Notes under the pieces: model-generated
Database searches by the model: none
Told to the model about the DNA's origin: nothing
Seen by the model: the letters and a program-made list of their open reading frames with translations, nothing else
NCBI GenBank assembly: GCA_021234595.1
Contig: CM037855.1
Location: 2,852,001 to 2,916,000, forward strand
DNA from: Delia radicum
Lineage: Eukaryota; Arthropoda; Insecta; Diptera; Anthomyiidae
DNA length: 64,000 nt
Direction of reading: 5' to 3'
Made by a program: the position numbers and the translations under genes
Part shown: piece by piece, positions 13,700 through 24,025 of the stretch
How the letters are laid out: each line of letters starts with the position of its first letter
Numbering within the stretch: the first letter of the stretch is position 1

Positions 13700-14235
13700 G
13701 ATTCTACACTTATAAAAAAAAAAATAGTAAAAAGTTTTGCTAAAACTACAAATAAAAACTGCTAAAATTAGTAGATATTTGTTGCTAATAATTAGTAAGA
13801 TAAAAATAGCTAAAATAAGGCAAAGTACAAATATTTAGTTATATTTGAGCGAAATTTTAGTTAACTTAATGGGAATAAAAATCTTCCCTTTTGAAATCAG
13901 CAATCTGAAATTTTTTAGCAAATATTTATGTTGATATAAAAAAAATATACTGTTATTTGCATTCTACTAAATTTAAAGTAAATATAGCAAAAATTTTGTT
14001 GATATTACAATTTTTGTTTGCTGTTTTTAGTCTACAAATATTTATTAAATGTTTTTGCAAAATTTAGCAGAGTAAATTGTTAATTTCAATTAACTAACAT
14101 TTAACTGGGGTATAGCTAAAATTTTGTAAAGTTTACAGTCTTATTCTTTCTAATTTTAGCAGTTGTATCTACAAAGTAATTTTTAACAAATTTTTAGTAG
14201 TTTTATTTTTACTATGTTTACAGGCTCATTTCTAT
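13700..14235 (+). repeat. Family F repeat, copy 1
   Basis: Text of the type 'gctaaaattagtagatattt', 'ttgcattctactaaattta', 'aagtaaatatagcaaaaatt' and, at the right, 'ttacaggctcatttctatga'. The same order of words is found at 45566-46131 and, split by a SINE, at 42287-43305. Non-coding, about 550 bp; probably a MITE. Confidence 0.65.
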
Positions 14236-14244
14236 GATTTATGC

Positions 14245-14355
14245 CCGTAATTTCAAGCAATAGATACCTACCGGTGCTTAGATACCTACCCGATTTTGTT
14301 CGTGTACACGGTAGGTATCTAAGCACCAGTAGGTATATATTACTTGAAATTACGG
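14245..14355. repeat. Long near-perfect hairpin
   Basis: Two arms of about 45 bp ('ccgtaatttcaagcaatag...taccggtgcttagatacc' type) face each other around a loop of about 19 bp at 14297-14315. The arms differ at only a few positions. This is a foldback structure, probably a MITE; a hairpin RNA source is possible if transcribed, but nothing in the sequence shows transcription. Confidence 0.75.
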
Positions 14356-15047
14356 CCATTAATTAAATTGGAGCAACATACTCGTAGCTGTTTAAAAGTG
14401 TTCATTGAAATGCAACCGTTGGTCCTTGATGTTTAAAATTTCTCTATACTATTTTCAAAGGATTTATTTAAATTGACAAAGTTGTAATTCGTTTTGGTTT
14501 TTTAGTTTTCAACAAAAGTTTAAAATTTTTTAAATACTTTCAACAAGTTCAATAAAATTTTACATAATCTTGTAACGAATTTCTTCATATTCATTTTATG
14601 CAATTTTACAACTTTTTATTTCAATTTGCGTATGAAAATTAACTACGCACGCTATGAGTGTAATTCTAGACACACTATTGAATACTACAAAAAAAAAATG
14701 CAAAGTTTGTATTTAAATTAATTTGAGCCACAATATGTTTAATTTTCAACACGTAATGTTTATATTTATGCACTATAAGTGATATTACACAAAAATCTAC
14801 CCATTTTACAGTAGTAAACTTGAAATCATTGTTAAGAGTGTTAGGATTTAAACTTTTTTTGTGAATTTTTTAGAGATCAAAAAAAATTATATCATAATTT
14901 CTTATAATCTCATGAAAAACTTATGCAAAAAGTGTTAATTTTAGGCAAACAAAAAATAAATCGATTTAAGTTATTTCGTCAAAAGCCTACAAATATTTAT
15001 TCAATAATCAAATTATTTTTTAACTATTTTATTATTTTAATAACAAA
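14356..15047. other. AT-rich region upstream of the possible first exon
   Basis: No exon, clear promoter element or repeat was recognised here. If the exon at 15048 is real, the transcription start and 5' UTR should lie in or upstream of this interval. Confidence 0.4.
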
Positions 15048-15101
15048 ATGTTTTTATTAATTACTAAAACCAAATTGTTCTTGCTGCTTATATATTTGCA
15101 G
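15048..15101 (+). CDS. Possible first coding exon of the FGF-like gene (signal peptide)
   Basis: An ATG in a strong insect context (aacaaaATG) opens 18 codons with a charged start and a hydrophobic core (KLFLLLIYLQ), as expected of a signal peptide. Ending at CAG/GT (15101/15102) leaves phase 0, which is what the exon at 18321 needs; the join continues the hydrophobic stretch into VMFATAS, giving a plausible cleavage site. Against it: the donor GTTACC is weak, while a perfect GTAAGT donor follows at 15148 but leaves phase 1, which would put exon 2 in the wrong frame unless an extra small exon lies between. Alternatively translation starts at the ATG at 18285. So the exon is plausible but not secure. 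Confidence 0.35.
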
Positions 15102-15368
15102 GTTACCACAGTTTACACTCAATGCCAGGATTATTTTTTTTATGATGGTAAGTTGAACAAAAAATCAATAAATTTAATATTTATAAATATATTTACATAT
15201 TTTTTCATTAGCTATTAACATATTTGAGAAGATTACAACTTGTTTATTAATTAAAAAATTGACATCGATAAGATTTAATGTATTTAACATATGTTGTGCA
15301 AAAATATCATTTATTATATTTCAAATATTAACAAATGTTATAATATTTGCTAATTAAATCGTTAGGAC

Positions 15369-15780
15369 CAGACTTGGGCGACGTCAATTACATTTCAAAA
15401 TCGTTCACTTCTGAAATTTTTCTATATCATTAATAATATCAGACCTATACTCACACTTGTGAGCTTAATCGCTTCTTTGGAAAATTTGTAAAATCTTTAA
15501 TACCAAACATGGGGATTAGTAACAACATCTGGGTATTTAATTACAGGGCAATTACTCAATTACACCCAATTACATGTAATTGAACATAAAAAAGTAATTG
15601 CCCTGTAATTAAATACACAGATATTGGAATTATGTCCCATGTCTGGTATTGACAAAATTGGAAATTTCCCAAGCAAGCGTTTAAGCCCATAAGTGTGAGC
15701 GTAGGTCTGAAATTATTAATGATATAGAAAAATTTCACAAGAGAACGATTTTGAAATGTAATTGACGTCGCCCAAGTCTG
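15369..15780. mobile_element. hAT MITE, 412 bp, with exact 8-bp target duplication
   Basis: The ends are CAGACTTGGGCGACGTCAAT and its exact reverse complement, and the whole element is a long imperfect palindrome whose arms match over most of their length. The flanks at 15361-15368 and 15781-15788 are both GTTAGGAC. An 8-bp duplication plus a CAG...TTGGGC terminus is typical of hAT elements. It has no transposase; the open frame on the minus strand inside it is a by-product of the palindrome. It sits in intron 1 of the FGF gene model. Confidence 0.9.
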
Positions 15781-16359
15781 GTTAGGACGCAGAATGAATT
15801 GCATAAACATTCATTAGGGTGAACTAATTTCTATAAATATTATTTTTAGGTAAGGGTAGTTTGTTTTAGATAACTATTTTGATAATTGCAAAAAAAAACC
15901 TTATTTTATAGTTAAGCATTAGAAAATGATTTTTTTCAAATTTTCTTTTTTCCTGTTTTGAACTCCCTAATATACCTAATATAACATCCTTTTATTTGGC
16001 ACAAGCCTTATTAACGCCTAACCACAAAGTCATTAAATTTTATTTTGTTTCTATACGAAATTGTGTCTTTAACAACAATTTCTTTTTAGTATTTATAGCA
16101 GTCATAAATATTACAATGTTTCAAATTTACCTCTGTCTACAATAAGGATTATAACTAAATGTTTTGTTTTTTTTCGGTGTCAAGTTACAAAACAAAAACA
16201 ATAATAAAGAAGAAAATTTGAGTCGGTCAACAAGAATCCGAAGATACGCTAAACAATTTGTAAACGGAAATTTAATGGAACCTTATTTTAAATTAATTTT
16301 GACGATTTTTGATTTAATTAGATTAACATTAAACATGCTCTTAAAAATATAAATAAATA

Positions 16360-16589
16360 AAGGGTCCGCCATATAACGTTTTTTTTCCGATGCCGATTTT
16401 GCCAAAAAAATCATCTTTTCAGATGAAGCTCATACTGCATGGCCAGCCGAGGCAGCCATTTGAATGAAATTATTTTCCATTATTAACCGGAAGGATTGTA
16501 CTTTCAAATAAAAAAGAAATTTGAGAAAATATTCAGTAGTTTTTTTTTATAGCATTTTCAAAAAAAAAAAAATTATTTCGCGGACCCTT
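16360..16589 (+). mobile_element. Tc1/mariner relic with TIRs and TA duplication
   Basis: The inverted ends AAGGGTCCGC and GCGGACCCTT are flanked by TA on both sides (16358-16359 and 16590-16591), the Tc1/mariner signature. Inside, a + strand reading at about 16387-16455 gives KIIFSDEAH, which matches the conserved catalytic-Asp block of mariner-type transposases, followed soon by a stop. The element is only about 230 bp, so it is an internally deleted copy that kept its ends and a scrap of transposase. Confidence 0.75.
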
Positions 16590-17865
16590 TATTATGTAAA
16601 ATCTATAAAAAAAAATCTGTAAAATACATAGAACTGTAAAAGAATATTATTGTACACCTTAACAGCATTAGCGTTGGGTGCCATATATGTTATACTTATA
16701 GTTATTTTATTAATTTCATTATTTTTCAATATATTTAAAAGTAATTATGATATGAAATGTAAAAAACATATCAGTTTTGGTATTGCCCTAAAAAAATTTC
16801 ATTGACTTAGCAAGTTTTTGCAAAAATATTTCTTTTAAATACCTTTAATACCACTCCACCTTAGGGTTTATCGTTAGTAAGATAAAGAAATTTGTAAATA
16901 CTACAAAAAAAATCCCCTATTTTACAATTTATATAAATGAGATAAACAACAGACAAAGAAAAAATTATGTCAAATTTAAATTTTTCCTTTAGAAAATAAA
17001 AATAAACTTTAAAATCCCTGTGTTTCAATGAATTTGTAAAGGAGCTTAAATGAAAATTTTCTAATTTTTTCTTCATTGAATTTTCAAAAGTTTAAGTTAT
17101 GAACGATAACAATTTTCTCACTTCCTGTAATTAAAGAATTGAATGCAGTTTTTTTTTGATGTATGATAAACAATTGTAATTCGACTAAAATAATAGTATC
17201 ATGTTATACACTTGTGATGTGGTCAGCATATTTCGTCAGACATTCTGACGAATTATAAACAACATAACGGAAGATATGAAAGAATAAATGCTGAATATAC
17301 AAAATATTTGTCAATAATTTTGTATAAATTAAACTTTAATAAACAAGTGGAGTAAGGTAATAATTCAATAAAAAAAATTAAAATTTTATGCAAGATAAAA
17401 ACAAATTGTTTTTAAAATCTGTTTAATAAACCTATAATAATTTTATAATATTGTTAACAAAATGTGCAATTTAAATGTGTAAATAAATTGCTTTTGAAAT
17501 GTAATGAAAGTTGCTTCAGATTTTCGAAGAAATCTTAAATCTGTTGAAATTAATATTTTTTTTTTTTCAAATACAAAATTTTTAACAAAATTCAATTGAA
17601 AACATTAAATTGCTTTAAAGAGTTGCGAAACATGTAGAGTTGTCAAATATTCGACCTATTTGAAAACCCGATTTTCGAATACTTACAAAAACCTCGTTAT
17701 TAAAAAACAGGTTTTCGGTTTTTTAAATTAAAAATCGGTTCGAATAACCGCTTTTTTTCGTTTATTTTTTAGTATCGCTTTGAATTGCTAATATCAGAAC
17801 TTTTTCGTACAAATTTTTAAAAATTACTAAAAATTAAACAGATCTTTTATCTTAAGTGAAAAAAC

Positions 17866-18107
17866 ACACAGAGAAATAAAGTGCCAGCCTAATTGAAAAG
17901 TGTATTTTGGTGTTAACAACCAATAAATTCGGTTAGTACAAAAATATTCAAATTCAGTTGTATTAACAGAACTTTGTTGTAAAAACTAATATTCAGTTGT
18001 ACCAACCAATTTCAGTTGTAGTAACCGAATTTAAGTCGTAGTAACCGAATTTAAGTCATAGTAACCGAATTTCAGTTGGAAAATTACGAAGTTTTTCTCT
18101 CTGTATA
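17866..18107. mobile_element. Small MITE with internal 20-bp tandem repeats
   Basis: Ends are 'acacagagaaa' and 'ttttctctctgt'. Inside, at about 17992-18079, a unit of about 20 bp ('agttgtagtaaccgaattt' and variants with aag tcg/tca) is repeated four to five times. A related text ('cagctgaaattcggtt', 'cccttcaattcggttggcac') occurs near 23840-23910. Non-coding. Confidence 0.55.
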
Positions 18108-18320
18108 TTTGGTTATTTTTTAAACAAATTTATTTTTAAAACAATTTCATTACACAAAATTTAATAAAGCTTTCCACAAATATGACGTAGTTTTGCTATC
18201 AGTGATAATTAAATAAAAGTTTATGTTTGTAAAAGATTTGCTTTAAGGCTTTAGTTGTTATTAGCTATATTTATACCATTAATAATGTATTATTTGTCTT
18301 TTTTTTCTCTGCTTTTACAG

Positions 18321-18453
18321 GTAATGTTTGCCACTGCATCAACAGCATCTCTAAAGAAAACAAACGATGTTGTGATAATGTTGAAAAATCACGAGAGGGC
18401 ATTACATGTAAATGCCGGCGGCAAAGTGACAGCAACAGATATATCTTTAGCAC
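18321..18453 (+). CDS. FGF8-like ligand, FGF-core exon 1 (pyramus/thisbe type)
   Basis: This exon reads in frame from 18321 as VMFATAS... and ends one base into a codon before a perfect GTAAGT donor at 18454. It supplies the end of the signal peptide and the first beta strands of the FGF fold: NHERALHVNAGGKVTATD aligns in pattern with the HVQVLANKRINA segment of FGF8-class proteins. Phase 1 at its end matches the next exon at 22106, recreating a Gln codon. The acceptor (long pyrimidine tract, CAG) is strong. The same frame is open upstream to an ATG at 18285 giving MYYLSFFSLLLQ, so this could instead be the start exon with an unspliced signal peptide. Belonging to the FGF gene is well supported; its 5' boundary is not. 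Confidence 0.8.
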
Positions 18454-18492
18454 GTAAGTATAATAATGAGACAGAACAAGAAAATTATATAC

Positions 18493-18762
18493 ACACTGAG
18501 AGAATTATCTGCATGCTATTAATTTATTTTTGCATTGAAGAAATAAAGTTGCACTAGAACTCGTTCAGTGAAACTTTTCATTAAATTAATGCAAGTTTTT
18601 GTAAAATTTTATGAAAAAAATGTCGTATTATTTAATTTTCCTAAAAAACTATTGTAGTTTAAAAAAAGTATGATGATTTTCGTTAATTGTAATAAAATTT
18701 TCGTTCATTAGTTCAGTGCATATTTCCATAATTTTTCGATCAGTAAAATTTTCTCTGTGTGT
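18493..18762. mobile_element. Family A MITE copy, 40 bp after an exon
   Basis: Starts 'acactgagagaattatctgc' and ends 'aaaattttctctgtgtgta', making clear terminal inverted repeats. It lies only 40 bp downstream of the splice donor at 18454. Interior has 'gttgcactagaactcgttca' as in other copies. TA-containing flanks do not settle the target duplication. Confidence 0.7.
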
Positions 18763-19180
18763 ATAAACGTAGTAGTGAAATGTTTAAACAATATCAATAA
18801 ATATTTTCAAACACCTTAAGAATCAAATATTTAGTTAGTTAGTAGTAGATGCTCAACGTAGTTGTTTTAGAACATGTCAGTTTGTTTGGTTTTACAAAGT
18901 CCTACGTAAATAATGAAAGGCATCTTTTTTTTAGGTATTTACATTATTCAAAAAAACAACAAGTGCTGATAGAATATGATTTTTCTTTAAAAGCGGCTAT
19001 TTTCAAAATAAAACAACTTACATATTGTTTCCCCCTTTATAATTTGTATGAATACTCTTTTAAACATCTACAATGGAGGGCAAAATTATTAGAAGAAATT
19101 GAAATTTTTAATACAAATTAGCAAAATGTTATATCAAAGGCAATAATACTTAAAAAGTTAAGGCGTAGGGGTTTAGATAT

Positions 19181-20285
19181 AGATAAAAGCTTTAGTATAA
19201 CTATAAAAGCTTCAAAAGTTGTTGTTTTATAAAAAGTTCCATTATAATTATGAAATAATTCATCATATTTGACTATTTAAGCGTAAATGAAAGTAAAGTT
19301 TTTTTTATCATTATTTTAGCCAAAACTATTTTTATATACCCGGCTAAAAATTTGCATATTTGTATCCATAAACGTTAATGTAGGTCTGTACATTAGCGTT
19401 ATAACTTTTTAATTGCGAAAAAATTACAGGGAACCACATTGTGGATAATAAATATAGTTTTTTTAAATCAATTCCGAACAAAAACCTTTCGCAGTAAATT
19501 TATTATTCATAAATTTACTCAAACAGTATAATTCAATAATATGTGTGGGTTGGAATGGCGGAAAATACATTTTATTGATGATAGTATAAGACGTAACAAA
19601 AAGCTATGCAATTATAAGTAAAATTTTACATTTTTAAATAAATTAAAAAAAATGTAATCAAAACTTCATTGAGTTTGCTGCGGAAACTTTTTTAATGACC
19701 GCGAAAAGGTAAGATCGTAGTTCATAATATTTTTTCCAGACCTACGCGGCTATGCCATGTAATTTGTGATATTTTCAATGCAAAAAGTTATAATTCTGTT
19801 GTACACATTCATAAACATGCACGCATGTTCCTACATGGATACATAGACCTCCATACATGCTTCTATATGTCTCCATACATGTGCACTAACGAAATTTGAG
19901 GTAACATCTACATGTATGACCACACATGAACATGCATAAATATGTATGGCCATGTATGGAGATATATGTATGGATATATATGGAAGCATGCATGAATATT
20001 TATGTATCAGTGTATGAACATGTATGCATGTTTATGAGCATACACGAACGAACATTGAACCTTTATGGATCCATATATGTTTTTTTTTACCTGCGTACAT
20101 AGATATTTATTGATAATGAAAATCATAGATAAAAGCTTTATCATAATTATAAAGAGTTTCATTATAATTATGAAATCGTTCATCATATTTCATTATTTAA
20201 GCGTACATTTTTAAAGCTTTTAATAAATTTGATGAAGCTTTTCTCTAGTAATATTTTAATCAAAATTGTCTTTATATAACAGTGA
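19181..20285. repeat. Direct repeats flanking a foldback block
   Basis: The segment 19181-19340 ('gataaaagctttagtataac', 'ccattataattatgaaat', 'catcatattt', 'atttaagcgta') recurs in the same orientation at 20128-20285. Between them, 19800-20060 is a foldback rich in 'catgtatgg/ccatacatg': the left arm ('aaacatgcacgcatgttc') pairs with a right arm ('catgtatgcatgtttatg'). The direct repeats may be old tandem copies of a transposon or termini of a composite element. Confidence 0.55.
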
Positions 20286-21399
20286 TATCTTTTGAAAAAA
20301 GAATTTTTCTCTATTACTGCTATTATATTTAACATAACTGTAAATATATACATATGTATTTGATGTTCATGTACCTCTTGAAATTGTATGTATTTAAACA
20401 CTAATTAGATTTCAATTAATAGATAGGTGTGGTAGGTCATGTTGTGGAAAAAGGGCTAGGGGGTGGTAAGGGAAACGCGTTGATAATGGTTGGTACAAAG
20501 AATCACATCTCCACCCACATATTTGTATGTACAATATCTTGTACGTATATTTACTTAACAATTAGTAAAAATTGTTTTTCCTTCCTTATCTCCGTTTCTG
20601 GATATAATAGAATTAACTATAGAATCGACAGCACAATTTTAGCACAATCTCAAGTTTGCTTATTCAATTTGTCTTCTTTCTAATTTTTAATCAAATTTAA
20701 AAAGTAATGACTTTGTGTTTCTTTTGTACGCGCTGCCATATAAATATTGATATCTAGTACATACATATTTGTTTTAAATTTATAAAATTTATTAAACTTC
20801 TTTTTTGTTGTTTTTTATAATTAAATAATATAATAATAAATATATCAAAGCAATGTTGTTACTATTTCATATAAACGATAAAGACCCCATTAAAATTTTT
20901 GATAAAATTCCTTAGAATATCAACTGGCGTTGAAGTTTGTTTGTATGTATTTCCCAAGAACAATGACAGAAATGTTTTATTTATAAGTAAAGACACTTTA
21001 AAGAAAAGCCTGTTATTTTTAGGAATGCCTGGCATTAAACTAAATTTATATCGGCCGAAAAAGAAAGCAATCAATTACTTTTTTAAATTTTTTTCATAAT
21101 AAAAATCACTTAAGTGCTTGACCGACCGTAAAAGTACTACGAGTATATAGTATAAATAAATATTTATTAGCAAACACAATGTTATCGGGGTATGTTGATG
21201 TAATTTTGCAAAATTTTTAATTTAACCCCTTTTAGGGCTACTGCTTGATATATGTCACATTTAAAAAATTTACTATTTTACGATATTTCCAGCACAATTT
21301 AAAAAAAAAAAAACTGTATAAGTTGCAATCTGAATACTAAAAGTTATTTTCTAAAACATTAGCGGTGTTCATATAAACTTGTAAATGGATTATATAATA

Positions 21400-21762
21400 T
21401 AGATTAGATTAGACTAGAGTGGCGCTATGCACCGCTACCAGAAGTTGGTATTTTGTGCTGCCAGCGAATACACCCTATAGGTTCAGGCTCCCTACGAAGC
21501 CAACTATCCTACCAGGTAAACAGTTCCAAACGTCCGATGGCGTCACTATTCGACCACCAAAATAACGCACCCTCCCATCGGAGAGCCTCGGACATTTGCA
21601 GAGAACATGCTCTGAGGTCTCGTGAATTGTAATTCACAAAACCTGCACGTATCCGTAGAGGATCGTCCCATCTTGTACAATTGATACCCTAAGGCCACAG
21701 TGTCCCGTGAGGTAACCCGTTACGGTCCTTAGTTCGCCCCTCGTCATAGACAAGAGGATAAT
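21400..21762 (-). mobile_element. LINE 3' fragment (Jockey-like), in an intron
   Basis: A GC-richer island in AT-rich DNA. Read on the minus strand it gives ELRTVTGYLTGHCGLR, the RNase-H-terminal 'L.TLTGFLTGH' block seen also in the fragment at 40387-40812, followed (after a frame shift) by DTCRFCEL and EHVLCKCPRL, the C-terminal CCHC-like motif of Jockey-superfamily ORF2. The 3' end carries a 'tctaatctaatcta' tail. It is 5'-truncated and frame-broken, so it is dead. The gene family is known from structure; the exact LINE cannot be named. Confidence 0.75.
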
Positions 21763-22105
21763 ATAGGATAATATGCTTGCAAAATAGAAAAAATTGAATA
21801 GACGATCAAAACTAGTAAGTTATCGACATTTAAGTCAAACCAAAATATTAAAATGGTATAATATTTGAATTTTGAAGCTATAACATTATATTAGGCTAAA
21901 AGTACGTTAAAAAATATTTCAGCATTTTAAATTTGGCCATAACTGGGTTAATTTTGTATGACTATATTTTTGAGTTAGGTTATCAACGTTCAATTATCAT
22001 TTAAGAGCAAGACCTTTTAGTACTTAAGACCTTTTAAAATGTGTATTTATGTAATATGATGCATGGCATTTATGATTAACCATATGTTTTATGTGTCATT
22101 TGCAG

Positions 22106-22221
22106 AATTTTTCACCATGGAAAGTGTTGGCGATATTTTAAGCGAAACCTTCAAAATCGCTTTATACGCAAAGGAAGTCGGACGTTATTTGTGCTTCAGA
22201 AAAGGAAAATTGGTTGGAATG
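22106..22221 (+). CDS. FGF8-like ligand, FGF-core exon 2
   Basis: This 116-bp exon enters in phase 1 (one base from 18453 plus AA gives Gln) and ends in phase 0. It encodes 39 residues including FFTMESVGD and GRYLCFRKGKLVGM. The G-x-Y-L/I-C-x-x-x-K-G-K-L block is the diagnostic FGF signature (FGF8: GLYICMNKKGKL). Splice sites are consensus: 'tcatttgcag' before and GTAAGT after (22222). The exon is flanked by long introns, and the frame fits those on both sides. Assignment to the FGF beta-trefoil is confident; which of the two fly FGF8-like paralogues is not resolved. Confidence 0.88.
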
Positions 22222-23170
22222 GTAAGTTTTTTTTTATTACTATCTTTATATAATAACAGAGCATTAAAAGAATGTATTTTTAAATTTAAATAAGACAAGT
22301 TTCTTAAAAACTTGAATAATTTAAAGCTTAAACGAGACTACTTCTCTTGAAAAAATAAATTTGTACACTGAATAAATCATACATTGATCGGGGAAGACCT
22401 TAACATTATATACCGAAATATGTTTAATAAGATTAACGAAAATAAGATAGGGTAGAAGGGGGAACATTCGACACTTCTTTTTTAAGCGCTGTTGTTACTC
22501 AATAAACAATTTTTTTGGAACAATTCCTTTTTATCTAAAATTTAACACGTCTTAACTCTAAATTGTATGTTTAAAACATAAATTATCTTTTTTCCTTATA
22601 TTTCTTTTTTAAAGATTTCCAAAGTAACTCAAATCGACTAAACTGCCCATCCTATGGGGTAAATTCGCCAAGTTGATGTTGCACATTTGCCAGCTATAAA
22701 TATAATGGAGCTAGTAGAGAACTTATATTTTAAATAAAATAATCATAAAAATGGATATCAATAAATGTTTCAGCAACAAAGTTTTAAAAACGTTTATTAT
22801 CTTCAAATTTGTTGAACGAAAACTAAAAAATTCGAGTTAATATAATAAATTAATATCAACGCTTCAACATCAAAAGGGTATTTTTTGTACACGAAATGAA
22901 AAAGTTATACTTAATATAATAACTCTATATTATTTTTTTTTTTCAACCCAAAAAACACAAAAACATACATATCTCTTCACGACCGTAAAGTACATGTGCA
23001 AAATTTGGTGATATGAAAGATGATCAATAACTGCTCAAATGATGGAAACGATCATTTTAATAGCTCTCTAAAATACAGCGAAAATCGAGGATGGGATATG
23101 TGCTTCAGTGACGAAACCTTCCCTTTATATAGATAAAATGCTTAAAAATATTATAAAATCAAATGGATTT

Positions 23171-23395
23171 ACACAGAGCGAATTCTCTGCATGGTATTAA
23201 TGAATTTTTGTATAGAAGTAATGAAGTTGCACTGGAATTCGTCAATTGAAACTTTTCATTAAACAAATCCATGCTTTCATTAAATTTTATGAAGACAATA
23301 ATTTAATTTATTAAAAGTGTGAATCACTCAATAAAGAACCTTTCACTCAATAAAGAACCTTAATTTTTCGTCCACTAAAATTATCTCTTAAAAAT
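23171..23395. repeat. Family A MITE copy
   Basis: Begins 'acacagagcgaattctctgc' with 'gttgcactggaattcgtc' inside and ends near 'ccactaaaattatctct'. The end is less well preserved than in other copies. A 20-bp word 'cactcaataaagaacct' is doubled at 23325-23360. Confidence 0.6.
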
Positions 23396-23689
23396 GCTAC
23401 ATAAATATAAAGTTCTTAAAATCTAAAGATTTTTATGGTAAAATTACTTAGAACCTGAAATTTTTGTTTCTATTGGAAAAATTTACTGAAATTTGAAAAC
23501 TTAAATGCAAAATTTATTAAGGTTTCCTGATTACGAAAAGGGTTTAATTTGTTAAAATTTGTATCCACAATGTTTTGTGATAGTTTTAATGTCAATAAAA
23601 TGGATTATTTTTTAAAAACTGATCAATTTTAAAATAAACTGCTTGTTGAATTTTTAAGTTTTTCTAGTATTGTAAAATTCAGTAAATCT

Positions 23690-23851
23690 TAAATGATATG
23701 AGGGTTTCCCATAGAAAAAAGTTTTTTGGTTAAGTAACAGAGAAAAATTTAGCCATTTGCCAGCTGAAATTAAATGATATGAGGGTTTCCCATAGAAAAA
23801 AGTTTTTTGGTTAAGTAACAGAGAAAAATTTAGCCATTTGCCAGCTGAAAT
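23690..23851. repeat. Perfect tandem duplication of 81 bp
   Basis: Units 23690-23770 and 23771-23851 appear identical by eye, each running from 'taaatgatatgagggttt' to 'ttgccagctgaaat'. The identity implies a recent event or an assembly artefact. Confidence 0.85.
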
Positions 23852-24025
23852 TCGGTTAATATGAATTTATTTGTTTTTAACCACGAAACTACACCCTTCA
23901 ATTCGGTTGGCACTTAATTTTACTGAAATTTTACAGGAGTTTTTTATTTTATTTTAAAAACGTAGAACTATCGAAAAACTTTACTCACCCTTATATTTAT
24001 TTGATAATTTTTCTTGTAATTTCAG

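Larger units (their letters stand above)
15102..18320 (+). other. Putative intron 1
   Basis: About 3.2 kb between the possible signal-peptide exon and the first FGF-core exon. It holds the hAT MITE at 15369-15780, the mariner relic at 16360-16589 and a small repeat-bearing MITE at 17866-18107. The acceptor end is strong: a long pyrimidine tract then 'gcttttacag' just before 18321. Confidence 0.45.
18454..22105 (+). other. Intron 2 of the FGF-like gene
   Basis: About 3.65 kb from the GTAAGT donor at 18454 to the 'tcatttgcag' acceptor before 22106. It contains a family A MITE right after the exon, a foldback block flanked by direct repeats (19181-20285), and a minus-strand LINE fragment (21400-21762). 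The open frames at 18849-19121 and 20429-20683 have no recognisable domain and random composition; I do not call them genes. Confidence 0.7.
22222..24025 (+). other. Intron 3 of the FGF-like gene
   Basis: About 1.8 kb, GTAAGT donor at 22222 and 'gtaatttcag' acceptor before 24026. Holds a family A copy (23171-23395) and a perfect 81-bp tandem duplication (23690-23851). Confidence 0.8.

Noticed and set aside
13393..13743. 116-codon frame on + overlapping an 82-codon frame on -
   Set aside because: Overlaps repeat text (cccggg fragment and family F start) and shows no domain; likely chance.
23690..23851. CRISPR-like direct repeat
   Set aside because: Only two adjacent 81-bp units with no spacers, in a eukaryotic intron.
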